Shown here: piece by piece, positions 10,981 through 21,015 of the stretch
Numbering within the stretch: the stretch's first letter is position 1
How the letters are laid out: the number at the start of each line of letters is the position of its first letter
From: Arcuatula senhousia
Taxonomy: Eukaryota > Mollusca > Bivalvia > Mytilida > Mytilidae
Assembly (NCBI GenBank): GCA_963971305.1
Contig: OZ020307.1
Coordinates: forward strand, 57,037,702-57,101,701
Direction of reading: 5' to 3'
Length of the DNA: 64,000 nt
Translations under genes and position numbers: made by a program
Notes under the pieces: model-generated
Told to the model about the DNA's origin: nothing
The model's database searches: none
What the model saw: the letters and a program-made list of their open reading frames with translations, nothing else

Positions 10981-12261
10981 TTGGCGTGGTTTAGTGTACA
11001 AGGTGCTCTTAATGATATGCCCGACCAGCCCGAACACCACCTTGTTGAATTCCCTGATTTAAACCAATTTGTAGCTAATGCAGAAGCTGAAAATAATACT
11101 TTGAATGAAAACTCAACGGAAAATAACCCCAGAAGTTCTATTATTAACTCTCATGCCACCCCGGAGGCGTCTGTTGAAAGTTACAGTCACTCGGGCGAGT
11201 GTCCGACGGATTTGGAAATTCCAGAATCAGTCGCCCGACTCAGCGCACGAATTAGGAATCACATGACAACATCCGCCAATCATAGTTCACTCGAAAAAAC
11301 CACGAGGATAGGGAGAAGAATTGCAAGACCAAAGCGGTATTTGGAAGAATTAGATTGTACTACAATGTTTGTCAATTGTGATCACTGTGGAGTACAATAC
11401 GCCAACCAAAGGAATTTAAAGAGACACTTGAATGCCGTCCATAATGCCAATGTAAAGTACGTGAGTTGCACGGAGGAAGATTGTGATAGGATTTTTTTTA
11501 GGAGAGAATATCTCTTGATCCATCTGACCACTACTCATGGTTTTACACATGGTGAGGCCAAGGATTTAGCTGGACATACTGACTTTGCGTATACTAATCG
11601 TCAAAATGTGGTCTCAGAAGGGCAGGAGAAGAGACTTCGTATGGATCAAGAAGATGACGATGATGCTCAGGAGGACCAGGCGGCAGGACCTGACGTGGGT
11701 CAACAGGGTGTGGCCGAGGGGGCTGGCCCTCCAGTTGACAATGAAATGAATCCAGAACTAGGTGATAATGTTTTGTTCGACAATGACGAAGCTGTTGGTG
11801 AGGCCCAAGAACCTGCTGAAGAAATAGTGATATCTGAAGACGCGTCGGAATTTGACACAAGTGACAATAATGAAATGGTGAATGAGATTTATGTACCCGA
11901 TGAAGAGACTGAGACTGTCGAAAGTATCAAGGTAATTACACTTTCACTCATCACGATCAGATCTGTTAAAGATGGGGTAAGAACGGTCAAGAGGGAGCAG
12001 TTGTTTACTACAAGCATACACCATGATCCCAGGGATTTCCATTGGAGGGAGTTCATGCGTTATATGGAAGCAGAACTTATTAACCACACGGAAGTATTGA
12101 GGAAAAAGAAGACCAGTGAAAGCGGGCCGAGAACAGAGGAAGTGAATGAGGAAGAAAACTACACTAGAGTCTGTTATGTGCTAATACAATGTACATGTAT
12201 ATGTTTTTGTACCAATTGTAACTGGTATATTCAGGCCCTTCAAGGAGCCTTATGTCCATGA
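10981..12261 (+). CDS. 3' extension of gypsy Pol with two C2H2 zinc fingers and acidic tail
   Basis: This frame continues from the integrase C-terminus (KLAW... at 10978) rather than having its own clear start; the first ATG codes for M13. Residues about 133-155 read CDHCGVQYANQRNLKRHL...H, a C-x2-C-x12-H-x4-H finger. Residues about 163-186 read CTEEDCDRIFFRREYLLIHL...H, C-x4-C-x12-H-x4-H. A basic RIGRRIARPKRYLEEL precedes them. The remainder is strongly acidic (DQEDDDDAQEDQ and further Glu/Asp runs to about residue 315). C2H2 fingers after integrase are not part of the standard Ty3/gypsy layout. They could bind DNA, guide integration or act as a nucleocapsid-like domain; this is inference. 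Confidence 0.75.
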   Translation: MAWFSVQGALNDMPDQPEHHLVEFPDLNQFVANAEAENNTLNENSTENNPRSSIINSHATPEASVESYSHSGECPTDLEIPESVARLSARIRNHMTTSANHSSLEKTTRIGRRIARPKRYLEELDCTTMFVNCDHCGVQYANQRNLKRHLNAVHNANVKYVSCTEEDCDRIFFRREYLLIHLTTTHGFTHGEAKDLAGHTDFAYTNRQNVVSEGQEKRLRMDQEDDDDAQEDQAAGPDVGQQGVAEGAGPPVDNEMNPELGDNVLFDNDEAVGEAQEPAEEIVISEDASEFDTSDNNEMVNEIYVPDEETETVESIKVITLSLITIRSVKDGVRTVKREQLFTTSIHHDPRDFHWREFMRYMEAELINHTEVLRKKKTSESGPRTEEVNEEENYTRVCYVLIQCTCICFCTNCNWYIQALQGALCP

Positions 12262-13081
12262 ATAATATTTTTTTTAAACGTATACATTGGGAAGTCGTGT
12301 ATATTTCTTTTATTTTGTTTGATTTTATATTTCACCTTTCATTTTTTTTTTATTGTTGTTGGCATTTAGTTTCCAAATTTGGTGTTCTAAATCCATGAGT
12401 TTTTTTTTTTAAATAATTGTTTTGGGTGATGCCCTTGACTGAATACTAGTCATTTATTTTATTTTTTTTTTTGTTTTCCGTCCAAGAGAAAAAGTAAAAT
12501 GCATATCTGGTATAATTAGATTTTTGGTGAGGCTACATGTAGTCAATTGTTGAGATATGTGTACATATTTTCATAGCGTTAAGAGAAATCTTTATTTTTG
12601 TTTTTTGTTTTGTTTTGGCATTTCACTTTGTGTTAGCCATGTACAAAATGTTCATGTAAGGTTGAAAGCCCTTATTTGGTGTTTTCTGGAGACTCTTATA
12701 ATATATATAAAAGTGTTTTGGTTTTTTTTACGCTTGTGCCATATAGGAGGGTTATTTTTTTTTTTTTTTTATTTAGTTTTATATATCATGTGTATATATA
12801 CAGTTTATGTTTTACAGTTTCATGATTATATATGTACGTTAATACCCGCCAAGTCAGTGTGTTCAAGAAATATACATGTACATGTACTCATAGTATTGTT
12901 TTTTTTTATGTGAGAAAGCCATGTTAAACTTTTTCAAATTTTTATGAAGAATCTGTCTGTTTTTTTACTATTTTATCTTTTTTTTTTTATGTGTGTGCCA
13001 AATTGTTGTATTACATGTCATTTATAAGAAATACGGGTTTGTTCTATTGAACAGTGGAAGTTCAATGCAAGTAGGGGGCTG
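12262..13081 (+). other. T-rich 3' untranslated region and polypurine tract of the gypsy element
   Basis: About 820 bp dominated by T-runs without coding signal. The last bases, GTAGGGGGCTG (13071-13081), directly abut the 3' LTR and fit a polypurine tract for plus-strand priming. Confidence 0.7.
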
Positions 13082-13931
13082 TGTAGTGAATTTCATATTT
13101 GACCTCCCCCCTTTTTTTCATTAAATTCATTATAAAGTTCATTTATATTTGTACTTTAGATAGAGTGAATCACAGATTTCATCATTCATATTTTCACATC
13201 AGCTAAATTTAGCAGTTTAATTAGTCTTTCAAGGTTGTTCTTTGTTTCCAAAAGTTTAGTTAATGGTAAACACCAGATGTTGTAGGTATTAATTTCATTT
13301 TCCCATGCCCTAATGTAATTTGATCTGGTGCCCTAGCGCCCTACTGGCCCTAGCCCTAGTGCCCTACTACTGGTGCCCTAGTGGTTTGTTAATTATGTAT
13401 TGCATCAGAAACTGTTTGATTGGTTAAGTGTTTAACCTATATATCCATATATGATTATTAATTAATCGGGCTAATTATTAGTATAAATAGAGCCTGCGTG
13501 CTCATTAAAGTCAGTCTGTTGGGAATTTGAACACCTATAACATCTTACATTATTATATTGTGCTATTGTTCATTGTGCCTTCATATATATTCTTTGGAAA
13601 ATATTATTATTAAACCTCTACTGAGTTTGTTTTACTGTATTTGTACACTACTCAAGGACCCACATTAATAATTTTATGTGACCAGGAGTTCTCAGAAGGA
13701 TTACGCTACCATCTTTTACTCCTTACTGTGGAGCACCTGAAAAGAGGCCTTTCACTTAGCATCCGTTGTCATTTGACTTGGTATCGATTTGTGGAATATC
13801 TGTATGTGAATCAATTCTACCAAACAAACATTAGAGCAGGTGAAGGATCATTTACCATTGGACATTACCATCATCATCGGAGGTTGAGGTCCCTGTACTT
13901 CCTCTACGTCCCCCCCCTCTTTTTCGTCACA
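13082..13931 (+). repeat. 3' LTR of the gypsy element
   Basis: 850 bp, collinear with 7032-7880. Observed differences are TTTAATT/TTAAATT near the start, TATCAAA/TATTAAA, CCATATT/CCATCTT and one extra C in the C-run near the end. It carries the same TATA box at 13482-13489. Confidence 0.95.
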
Positions 13932-13935
13932 GTAC

Positions 13936-14979
13936 ATTTATTAAATCATTTCAATATGTGGACCATGTCTATCTGGCACATATTCCATATTCTTTTGTTT
14001 TTAAGTATCTGTCTTTCTAAGAATCATGCAGGGTTTATGATAATGGTGATTTATGGTAAAAAATAACACATGGGTTTCTTTACATTTTCTGAATCAAGAT
14101 ATAGTGTTATTGTTGAAAATCGAGTCTGTTTTCCACAAAGGTCTTGGTCATTGGAGAAATCAGTGTTTTGAATTATAATGAAATGCATAGCAAGAAAAGA
14201 GTTATCTCCCTTGTTTACAATATTTTTAATGCAATCTAGGTAAATTTTATCTCTTATGACCAACATCATAGAAACAAATGGCTGTTGTTTTTGTTAATAG
14301 GTGACCATTCTGTATTAGAAACCATGTTCAAAACCATGTGTTATTTTTTACCATGAATCACCCTCTGCATGATTTTTAGAAAGACTGGTACTTAATATGA
14401 TTGTGGCTTGAACTGACACCACATGGACATTTGTTTGTCCATAATACACTGACCTAGTATACCAAGAGACACTGGCCCTCTGTTCAAACATTTAATTATA
14501 GTAACATGGTTACATTACACCTCCCCCTTTTTTCTGAAAAAAAAAAACATTGTGCAATCTGAACTTGTACACGTTTTTGGTTTACCGGCAATCAAACGTT
14601 TATTTATAGTGTGTAAAATATGTTCGTATATAAATTTTCACGTACAAAGCAAAACAAAACACACACACACACATGTACTTGTAAATAATGAGAAACATCT
14701 GCAAACACGAGTTGCCGATGGAAAGTTTTTGATGTTTTCCAAATTAATCTTTGTTTTCGTTAAAACTTTTTGTGTATTTACCTAGAACTGGTCTGTAATA
14801 ATCGTTTCTGAACCTTTACTGACCGACTTTTTGTCAAAGATGACAAAATTTTGTAAGAAAACGTCAAAGATTTTCCAGACATGTTGTGGTGGTATCAAAG
14901 GTCGACATGGGTCATTGAGCAAAAACGAACGTGGTCGGTTTTTTCCGGAGAGCATCGGTAAAAGAAACATGAGGCTCCC
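13936..14979. other. Non-coding stretch between gypsy element and LINE remnant
   Basis: No supported gene. It contains a short (CA)n tract (14661-14672). Both strands of 14780-14975 are open for about 70 codons, but no family is recognised. Confidence 0.4.
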
Positions 14980-15310
14980 AGATGTTTCCATGATTTTCAA
15001 TGAAACACTTCTTGAAAATGTTACAAGTTATTGCTATTTGGGTATAACTTTAAAGTATAATGGTAACTTTTGCCTGGTTGTAGACAGTCTTATGGAAAAG
15101 GCATATTATAGAAATAAGAAAACAATCGATCTATTTAAAACCGGCAATGCATGTAAAAAAACTTTTAGCTTGAAAAACTTTTTGACAGTCTAGTTACCCC
15201 AATCCTTTTATATGGATGTGAAGTATGGGGTATTGACTTCAAATTTAAAGATTTAGATTCATTTGAAAAATTACATATAAAATTCATACAAAAAATCTTC
15301 CGTTGGGGAA
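14980..15310 (+). pseudogene. LINE reverse transcriptase fragment (post-palm region)
   Basis: The frame encodes IFNETLLENVTSYCYLGITL, then the KYNGNF and LMEKAYY words. After a frame change near 15175-15185 it continues DSLVTPILLYGCEVWG and FEKLHIKFIQKIF. The SYxYLG...PILLYGCEVWG...EKLHxKF series is the conserved stretch following the palm of CR1/jockey-type non-LTR RTs. The catalytic domain and endonuclease are missing, so this is a short decayed piece. Confidence 0.75.
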
Positions 15311-15416
15311 ATATTTTTTCTCTATAAAACCATTCAAACTACTGAATTAAATGGGAAATTAACACATATAAAATCGTGTTGGAATTTGCTGTTTACACTG
15401 AATGCATGCATCTAAG

Positions 15417-15445
15417 CAGGGCCTTCTATAACTAAGAAGGCCCTG
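15417..15445. other. Perfect 11-bp hairpin
   Basis: CAGGGCCTTCT and AGAAGGCCCTG flank a 7-base loop, and both are bordered by TCTAAGC. No downstream T-run or known RNA family was identified. Confidence 0.6.
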
Positions 15446-15562
15446 ATCTAAGCCAAAAAAGCTATTAAAAAAAAATGATGTGCAGCTCACTGCCTGACCC
15501 TTATCTAGAATAAGTCTACTTTAAAAACCAATTCGGAAAATGTTTTGAATTCATTAGAGTGA

Positions 15563-16536
15563 CTGTACGTGGAGTCGTACACTTTTTAAGGTTTTAACTT
15601 TTAAAATCTCAACTGCAAATATATGAATCGGTTTCTATCATTTTCCAAAATATAGAGGTGGACAAGATCTTCAAAATATTAATATATTTTTGAAAAATAT
15701 ATAAGTTAGTTTTATTTTTACAGATTATTATTTGAAGGAAATAAAAGCGTGGAAAATTGCTTAAAATAGTACGTGGAGTTGTACACCTTAAAAGTTTGAA
15801 AAGTTCGGTTCATTTTTTACCAAGTTGTATATGGGGTGAAAGACAATCATTTCAAAGTTATTTTGTCATTCAGTCGGCTTAATTTCCAGATAAAAAGCAG
15901 GATGACATCGCGTCTGTTTATGTATCAGTATGCATACACGATGCATCTGTGCAGCATTTTTGACCACCTCTAAAAATCAGCACATTTATATTTTGAGCAT
16001 ACGTACTGAACTTGAATCACGATTGATTTTTTTTTAAAAAATATTAGCGGAAACTAATTGAAATAACATTGTTTTTCAATGTCCAAGTGCTTTCTGTTCT
16101 AAGCTTACACAAGAAGGTGTTTTCAGATTTATTTGTTTTCCTTCTTTATGTTGATACAGGGAGCCGGGATTCGCTAAAACTATAATTGTAACTTTTTTCA
16201 AGAAATATTAAAACAAAATAAAGATTTTAAAGTTGTGTTGGACAGATCGTTTTATTTCGTTTTTAATAGATACATTGTTTGTATAAAATCTTAAAATTCC
16301 TTATTGACGTTTTAGAAAAGACAAGTTTACAATTTAGCGGATTAATAAGACTTCGATTTTTAATTTTAATTTAAAAGTTCTTAAACTCAAAAACGTGACT
16401 TATACTGTAAAAGAACATATTAATGATATAGTATCATTTGCACATAAAAATATTTGATTTGTCATTTACCGTTCAAGTTAATTTTGAAATAAACCAAAAG
16501 TGTACCACTCCACGCCCTGTACGACTCCACATACAG
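15563..16536. mobile_element. Candidate non-autonomous DNA element with repeated CGTGGAGTCGTAC ends
   Basis: CTGTACGTGGAGTCGTAC at 15563-15580 is inverted at 16519-16536 (one mismatch). A second pair of the same motif lies inside: TACGTGGAGTTGTACACC (15770) in direct orientation and the inverted GTGTACCACTCCACGCCC (about 16500). The interior is AT-rich and non-coding. Target duplication was not evident, so the boundaries are tentative. Confidence 0.5.
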
Positions 16537-17537
16537 ATACTAGATATGATTAGAATATGTCCCTGATTAATAATTTATCATTATAAGCTTTATTGAAAAA
16601 AAAATATTGAAAGTTTGCTTTGAAGATATGAAGCCAAAATTTATGCAAGTAAAAGGGCACTTGTATTTCAAATAAAAAAAATAAGTAATACTTTAAAACG
16701 AGTGTTCGTATCGACACATATGAAACATTATATATTTTAAAGGTACATGTCATAAAGTAAATATCACTAAACTAAGAAAATCTGTCAAAAATTGCCGTTT
16801 TCGATATAGACGCCTGTTCAACGCTGACAGGGTTTCGCGAAAACAAAGTTTTATAATTTAGAATTCAGGATGTATACTGGTCAGGATTTGGTCTCGTTTA
16901 AATCTTAAAATTTTGGCTCTAAATTGCTGGTAAATTCAGGTTAGATTTTCCAAAAATAAGGATTGGGGTGTAAAATGTCATCGCACGAAAAAATATCCAC
17001 TAACTTCATTTTTGCTTCCTAAAGCATTCGCAATACGAAACCACAGAATAAATGAAGTTTTAACCATCAGCTGCCGCAGTTGAAGTAAACTGACAAGATA
17101 AGCAATTTTAGGGAAATTTGGAACGGTATAAATGTCCCTAATATATACACGTAAATGGAACAAAACTTTCTTATATCATGTATATCCACACGTACATATG
17201 CTTTTTTATTACTTTGATAAAATCATTTTTACATCTTACAACTTTTCAGAAAGTATATGAGAAAGTAGTTGATTTTTCTTAATGAAAATTGTCTTGACAA
17301 TTTTGGGCAAAAATGGCTAAAAATGAACATAATTGTCAAAATTGGTTATCTTGAAACATCTGTAGCAAAGACAAATGCACAGCAACCTATAATGCACGGT
17401 TTTTATCTTCTTCATATATTGCCTATATAGGGTCAGAACATTACAAAAAATCAAGGTTAGAAAAAAATTTAATGCTTAAAATTTTGGCTCCTTACCAGAG
17501 TACATCCTTAAAATGAGGTCTTCAACATCTTCCGAAA
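16537..17537. other. Non-coding stretch
   Basis: AT-rich. Short open frames show no recognisable motif. Confidence 0.4.
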
Positions 17538-17605
17538 TCCTGTCGAGGACTCGAACCCCGATCTCCTGATAAAATAAGGTGTACTAACCAATTGTACTAA
17601 CAGGA
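17538..17605 (-). tRNA. tRNA-like sequence (tRNA pseudogene or SINE head)
   Basis: On the minus strand TCCTGTT (5') pairs with GACAGGA (3') as a 7-bp acceptor stem with one T-G pair. TTAGTACAATTGGTTAG resembles an A box, and GGTTCGAGTCC is a perfect B box inside a CGGGG/CCTCG T stem with a 7-base loop. At 68 nt it is short. The anticodon arm (CCTTATTTTATCAGG) pairs poorly, so the anticodon cannot be assigned. No run of four T follows within a few bases, which favours a SINE head or decayed tRNA over a working gene. Confidence 0.5.
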
Positions 17606-18378
17606 TATTTATTCGGAATAAATGAATAAACCCATTCTGACTTGACTTAAAAATCCAAAAATAGAATAATCAATCGCAAACTCTTTCCCATTACTTCAAG
17701 GAATACAAAGGGATTAAGAGAAATTGAAAATTTCAACTAATAAAATGAATCCAAAAAGACATTCAACATAAATCTCTTAATGCTTCGACTTATAAATAGA
17801 ACCAAGCTTGTAAAACCCGTTTTTCTTGTTCTGCCCTGTTTGACCACGTACGTAAACTGGCAGGCGATTGAGAATCACAATGGATACAAATTCTCTTTCC
17901 CTTAATTCTGACCCCAAAACAACTGACATGCAATATAATTCAATTGCATGGAACTGTTATAAAAAAATGAAGAAAATCTGCCTAATTACACAAGACTCGA
18001 AGTACTATGGAGGAAAAAACCTGACATCCTGGTCAATATCCTAATAAGCCAGGAATTCTATGCTTTATTATTGAAAGAACAAAAATTATAAAATATATAT
18101 ATATTACAAATATTCAAAGAAACGTTAAAAATATGCGGAAAGTAAAAAATAATCGGACGTTAAAATTATATGCGAGCGAGGCGATCTCACTAATGTATAG
18201 AGTCACGAGACCTAAAATCCGGGCCATAATATTATCCTTCAAACAATAAATTCTTCACCGTTCGGATTTTTGGAAGTCAGTTTAAAAAAAGTCAGCACAT
18301 ACGCAGAAAAATAGTGGGAAATACAATCACATCGTCCCAATGATCTCATCCCATCGACCCATGGAATGTATTTTAATA
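17606..18378. other. Non-coding stretch
   Basis: No gene or repeat boundary was recognised. A single short CCTGATAAG-rich patch lies near 18020-18060. Confidence 0.35.
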
Positions 18379-18470
18379 GACATATAGACATAGGCATAGA
18401 CATATTTTATTTAGATAATATCATGCCGATGGAGCCCCGTGAGAGGCATGCTGTACAATTATTCATAACA
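18379..18470 (-). repeat. Probable LINE 3' end with TATGTC-type tail
   Basis: On the minus strand the segment reads GGGGCTCCATCGGCATGATA, then an AATAAAATATGTC signal and short TATGTC/TATGCC repeats. A poly(A)-like signal followed by a simple-repeat tail is what many non-LTR elements leave. No coding part is preserved beside it. Confidence 0.35.
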
Positions 18471-19686
18471 AATTAAAATGAATGAAATAAAATATATAAA
18501 TTTATGAGTCTTCAATAACAATAAAAGAAAAAAAAAAGAAAAAACACATTTGATAGATATGATATCTTCGCGGGGTTTTAACCCGGGTTTTAATAGGGCA
18601 ATGCCATTATATATTATCTTTCGCCACTATTCGTCGCAGGCGAGGGGAAAAAAAGAACGCGCCGAAATAAAGAATTGGTCGTATGATTTTTTTTCTCGAG
18701 ATCTGCATTACTGGTCAGTACTTATTCACCTTTATCTAGAAATTATATATGATTTGTTAATGTATAAGGACCTGGTTCACTTAGTACAATACATGGCCCC
18801 AAATTGAGTAAAAATTTAAAACTTGGTTTACTTGAACAGGTTTGGGTAGAAATTCTAGATAATTATTTTTCAAATACTCGTATCCTTTTTGAATGACATC
18901 TATGCCGACTTTCTAATACTAGTAATAGAATCACAAAAAGTAGATAAAAAAAAAACATAAATTTTGAAAATTTGTATAAAAAAATAATCTTTTTGTTCGA
19001 TCGGCCAAATTTAATGTCCCTTGTGTATTGAATTGACAGAAAAAACACAAAACTCAAGTTTAAACACCAAATGTCTAAAAAAAAATTCACAGTAAATAAA
19101 TAACCTTATAGTTTTCTTATAGTCATTTCACACTGTTACTGGTTACGAGTTAATTAGAATTATGGGTTTTCATCTTTGAAGTGGTTGATGCTTAAAATCG
19201 AGCTCAATCAATAATATTATTTTCATTTGTCGGATAACTTTCAGCAAATTCTTTTAATTTTGTCACTTAATATAATGAAGTTTTAAATTATTGTACAAAT
19301 TTAATTCCGCATTTATATTTTGTAACGTTTTTTTTTCTTCCAATAGTATATGAGCAAAACGACGAAAATAACAAAATTCGCTTCGCTAGTTTTGGCTTAT
19401 TTTTAATGATATATAGCACTGACGCCACGTTCGCCCTCACAGTTTTTTCCTGAAACATAAGATAGAAAAAAATGTGGGGGACGGGTAGCGCCACCTCTAA
19501 AAAAACCCAAAACTTGACGATCTCTTCATTTTTCGTAATACTGCCCCTTTTATTGATAGCATTACTTGAAATACAGCGATATTAGGAAAAAAGTTTCGAG
19601 CACTTGAAAATCCACAGTTTTTGTATGCATAATTTTATACATTAAATCTGGTTTATGAAATTGATTTAAAAAATGAATTGCACTAA
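18471..19686. other. Non-coding stretch
   Basis: AT-rich with long A-runs and no supported gene. A segment near 19635-19668 resembles 20690-20722 (TTAAAYCTGGTTWATGAAATT), so the LINE and foldback between them may be insertions into an older duplicated sequence. Confidence 0.4.
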
Positions 19687-20465
19687 CCAAGACAAGACTT
19701 TATTCAATGCTCAGACACATACAGTGTAACATGAGGTACATGATTAAACAAAGTTTACAAATGACGAGATGAACAGGTATACCAAAAAAATACAGAACAA
19801 CAAAAAGAGTCGCAGAGTAGAAATTACAAATATAGCATGTGTATATAATGAAAATTTATTTCAAAAGATTTGATACATGTTTTATAAACCATGATACTCT
19901 TTTCAAAAGTGAAAAGTTGCATAAAGAAAACATTTTTTCCCATGTTGTGTACTGTAGGGTTGTTTACATAATAGTAGGAATAAATCTACTTCTAGCTGTT
20001 AGAATATTTTCATTTATTTTCATTTTGGCAGTTGTACAGAATGTGGAACTCATCCCCGGTGGCTTCTCTACAAAAAATGCAAAGCCTTTCTTCTTTGGGA
20101 ATATTATTCCACCTACCAGTTTCAATTGGAAGCTTTATGTTTAATTGACAATCTTAATTTAGAAATATATTGCCTCTCCTTTACTGGAAGTCTAGTAAGA
20201 TTTGCTTCCAATGCAAAATCATTTTTGATAATTTTATAAAAACTTCTAGATAAACTTTCTAAGTCAAACCAACATCACACAAATTTTGTCTAATAACAGT
20301 TTTTTATATATATTCGGCATAGGAATTTGAGAATCAAAATTGAAACTTAAACCTACATCATTAAAAATATCTTGAACAAATGAGATCCATTTGTATTGTT
20401 TTACATCATGAATATGCAAATGGTACAATAAATCAAACATGCAGTGTTTTACATGAAAGACAAGT
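19687..20465 (-). pseudogene. LINE RT C-terminal remnant with 3' tail
   Basis: Minus-strand translation in two frames gives, in order, KWISFVQDIFNDVGLSFNF, SRSFYKIIKNDFALEANL, LPVKERQYISKLRLS, LPIETGRWNNIPKEERLC, IFCREATGDEFHILYNC and EKMFSLCNFSLLKRVSWF. The GRWxNIPxxERxC...C...GDEFHxLxxC pattern is the C-terminal cysteine/histidine knuckle seen after the RT domain in several invertebrate LINEs. Frame changes and stops mark it as decayed. The 3' end is an AATAAAGTCTTGTCTTGG-like tail at 19687-19705. Coding ends around 19856. Confidence 0.75.
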
Positions 20466-20559
20466 GATTAGAATAATTTTATAAAAGTTTGCAACAATTT
20501 TTTGTTGTTTCTGAAATGTTTTTTTTAAAGGGAAAAAACAGATTTGTGCGTCCTATGAG

Positions 20560-20665
20560 TACGGAAGCGTATTCGGGACATGGTCTTTAATTGGATATAA
20601 CCAATAACTAATTGGATATAACCAATTAATAAAGTAAAAGACCATGTCTCGAATACGCTTCCGTA
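20560..20665. repeat. 29-bp inverted repeat around a duplicated 18-mer
   Basis: The arm at 20560-20588 (TACGGAAGCGTATTCGGGAC...) is inverted at 20637-20665 with one mismatch. The centre carries two copies of TAATTGGATATAACCAAT. It is GC-richer than its surroundings and is probably a small foldback element. Confidence 0.85.
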
Positions 20666-20915
20666 CATAAATGTAACCAAACAGTCGGTTTTACATTAAA
20701 CCTGGTTAATGAAATTGATTACTTTCCACTTAACTGACTCGCCAAACGCTACGACTAATGTCCCTGTTTTAAAAATAGGGAGAGGATGTAAAAACTTTTC
20801 AAATACTAAAAAATCCAAAATTCTTTAACTGTTTACGGAAAAATGAATGTTCAACGATCAAAGAGAAAAATGTCCAAAGGATATATGGTACTGCTCAAAC
20901 TTATGAACATATTTT
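20666..20915. other. Non-coding sequence up to the assembly gap
   Basis: Nothing recognised. The sequence enters the gap without any satellite sequence. Confidence 0.4.
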
Positions 20916-21015
20916 NNNNNNNNNNNNNNNNNNNNNNNNNNNNNNNNNNNNNNNNNNNNNNNNNNNNNNNNNNNNNNNNNNNNNNNNNNNNNNNNNNNNN
21001 NNNNNNNNNNNNNNN
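20916..21015. other. Assembly gap (100 N)
   Basis: Exactly 100 N, the usual placeholder for a scaffold join of unknown length. It sits at the left edge of the satellite array, so the array's true left end and length are unknown. Confidence 0.98.

Larger units (their letters stand above)
7032..13931 (+). mobile_element. Ty3/gypsy-type LTR retrotransposon, complete ends, defective body
   Basis: A 6.9-kb insertion flanked by GTAC at 7028-7031 and 13932-13935, a 4-bp target duplication. Order: 5' LTR, tRNA-Leu primer site, ORF1 with membrane segments, RT thumb/RNase H remnant, zinc-binding integrase, zinc-finger extension, T-rich tail, purine tract, 3' LTR. The order RT-RNase H-integrase is that of Ty3/gypsy. 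Gag capsid, protease and the RT catalytic palm are missing, and there are several frame breaks downstream, so this copy could only have moved using another copy's proteins or has decayed since insertion. The LTRs differ by about three substitutions and one indel, so insertion was recent. Confidence 0.93.

Noticed and set aside
14782..15000. Minus-strand 72-codon frame (FLLNDPCRPLIPPQHVWKIF)
   Set aside because: It looks protein-like, but no family could be named and the opposite strand is also open; left uncalled.
19839..20144. Plus-strand frame with NVELIPGG, resembling a degenerate 2A-like peptide of a LINE
   Set aside because: The minus strand of the same segment clearly encodes a LINE C-terminal knuckle (GRWNNIPKEERLC, GDEFHILYNC), so the plus-strand similarity is coincidental.
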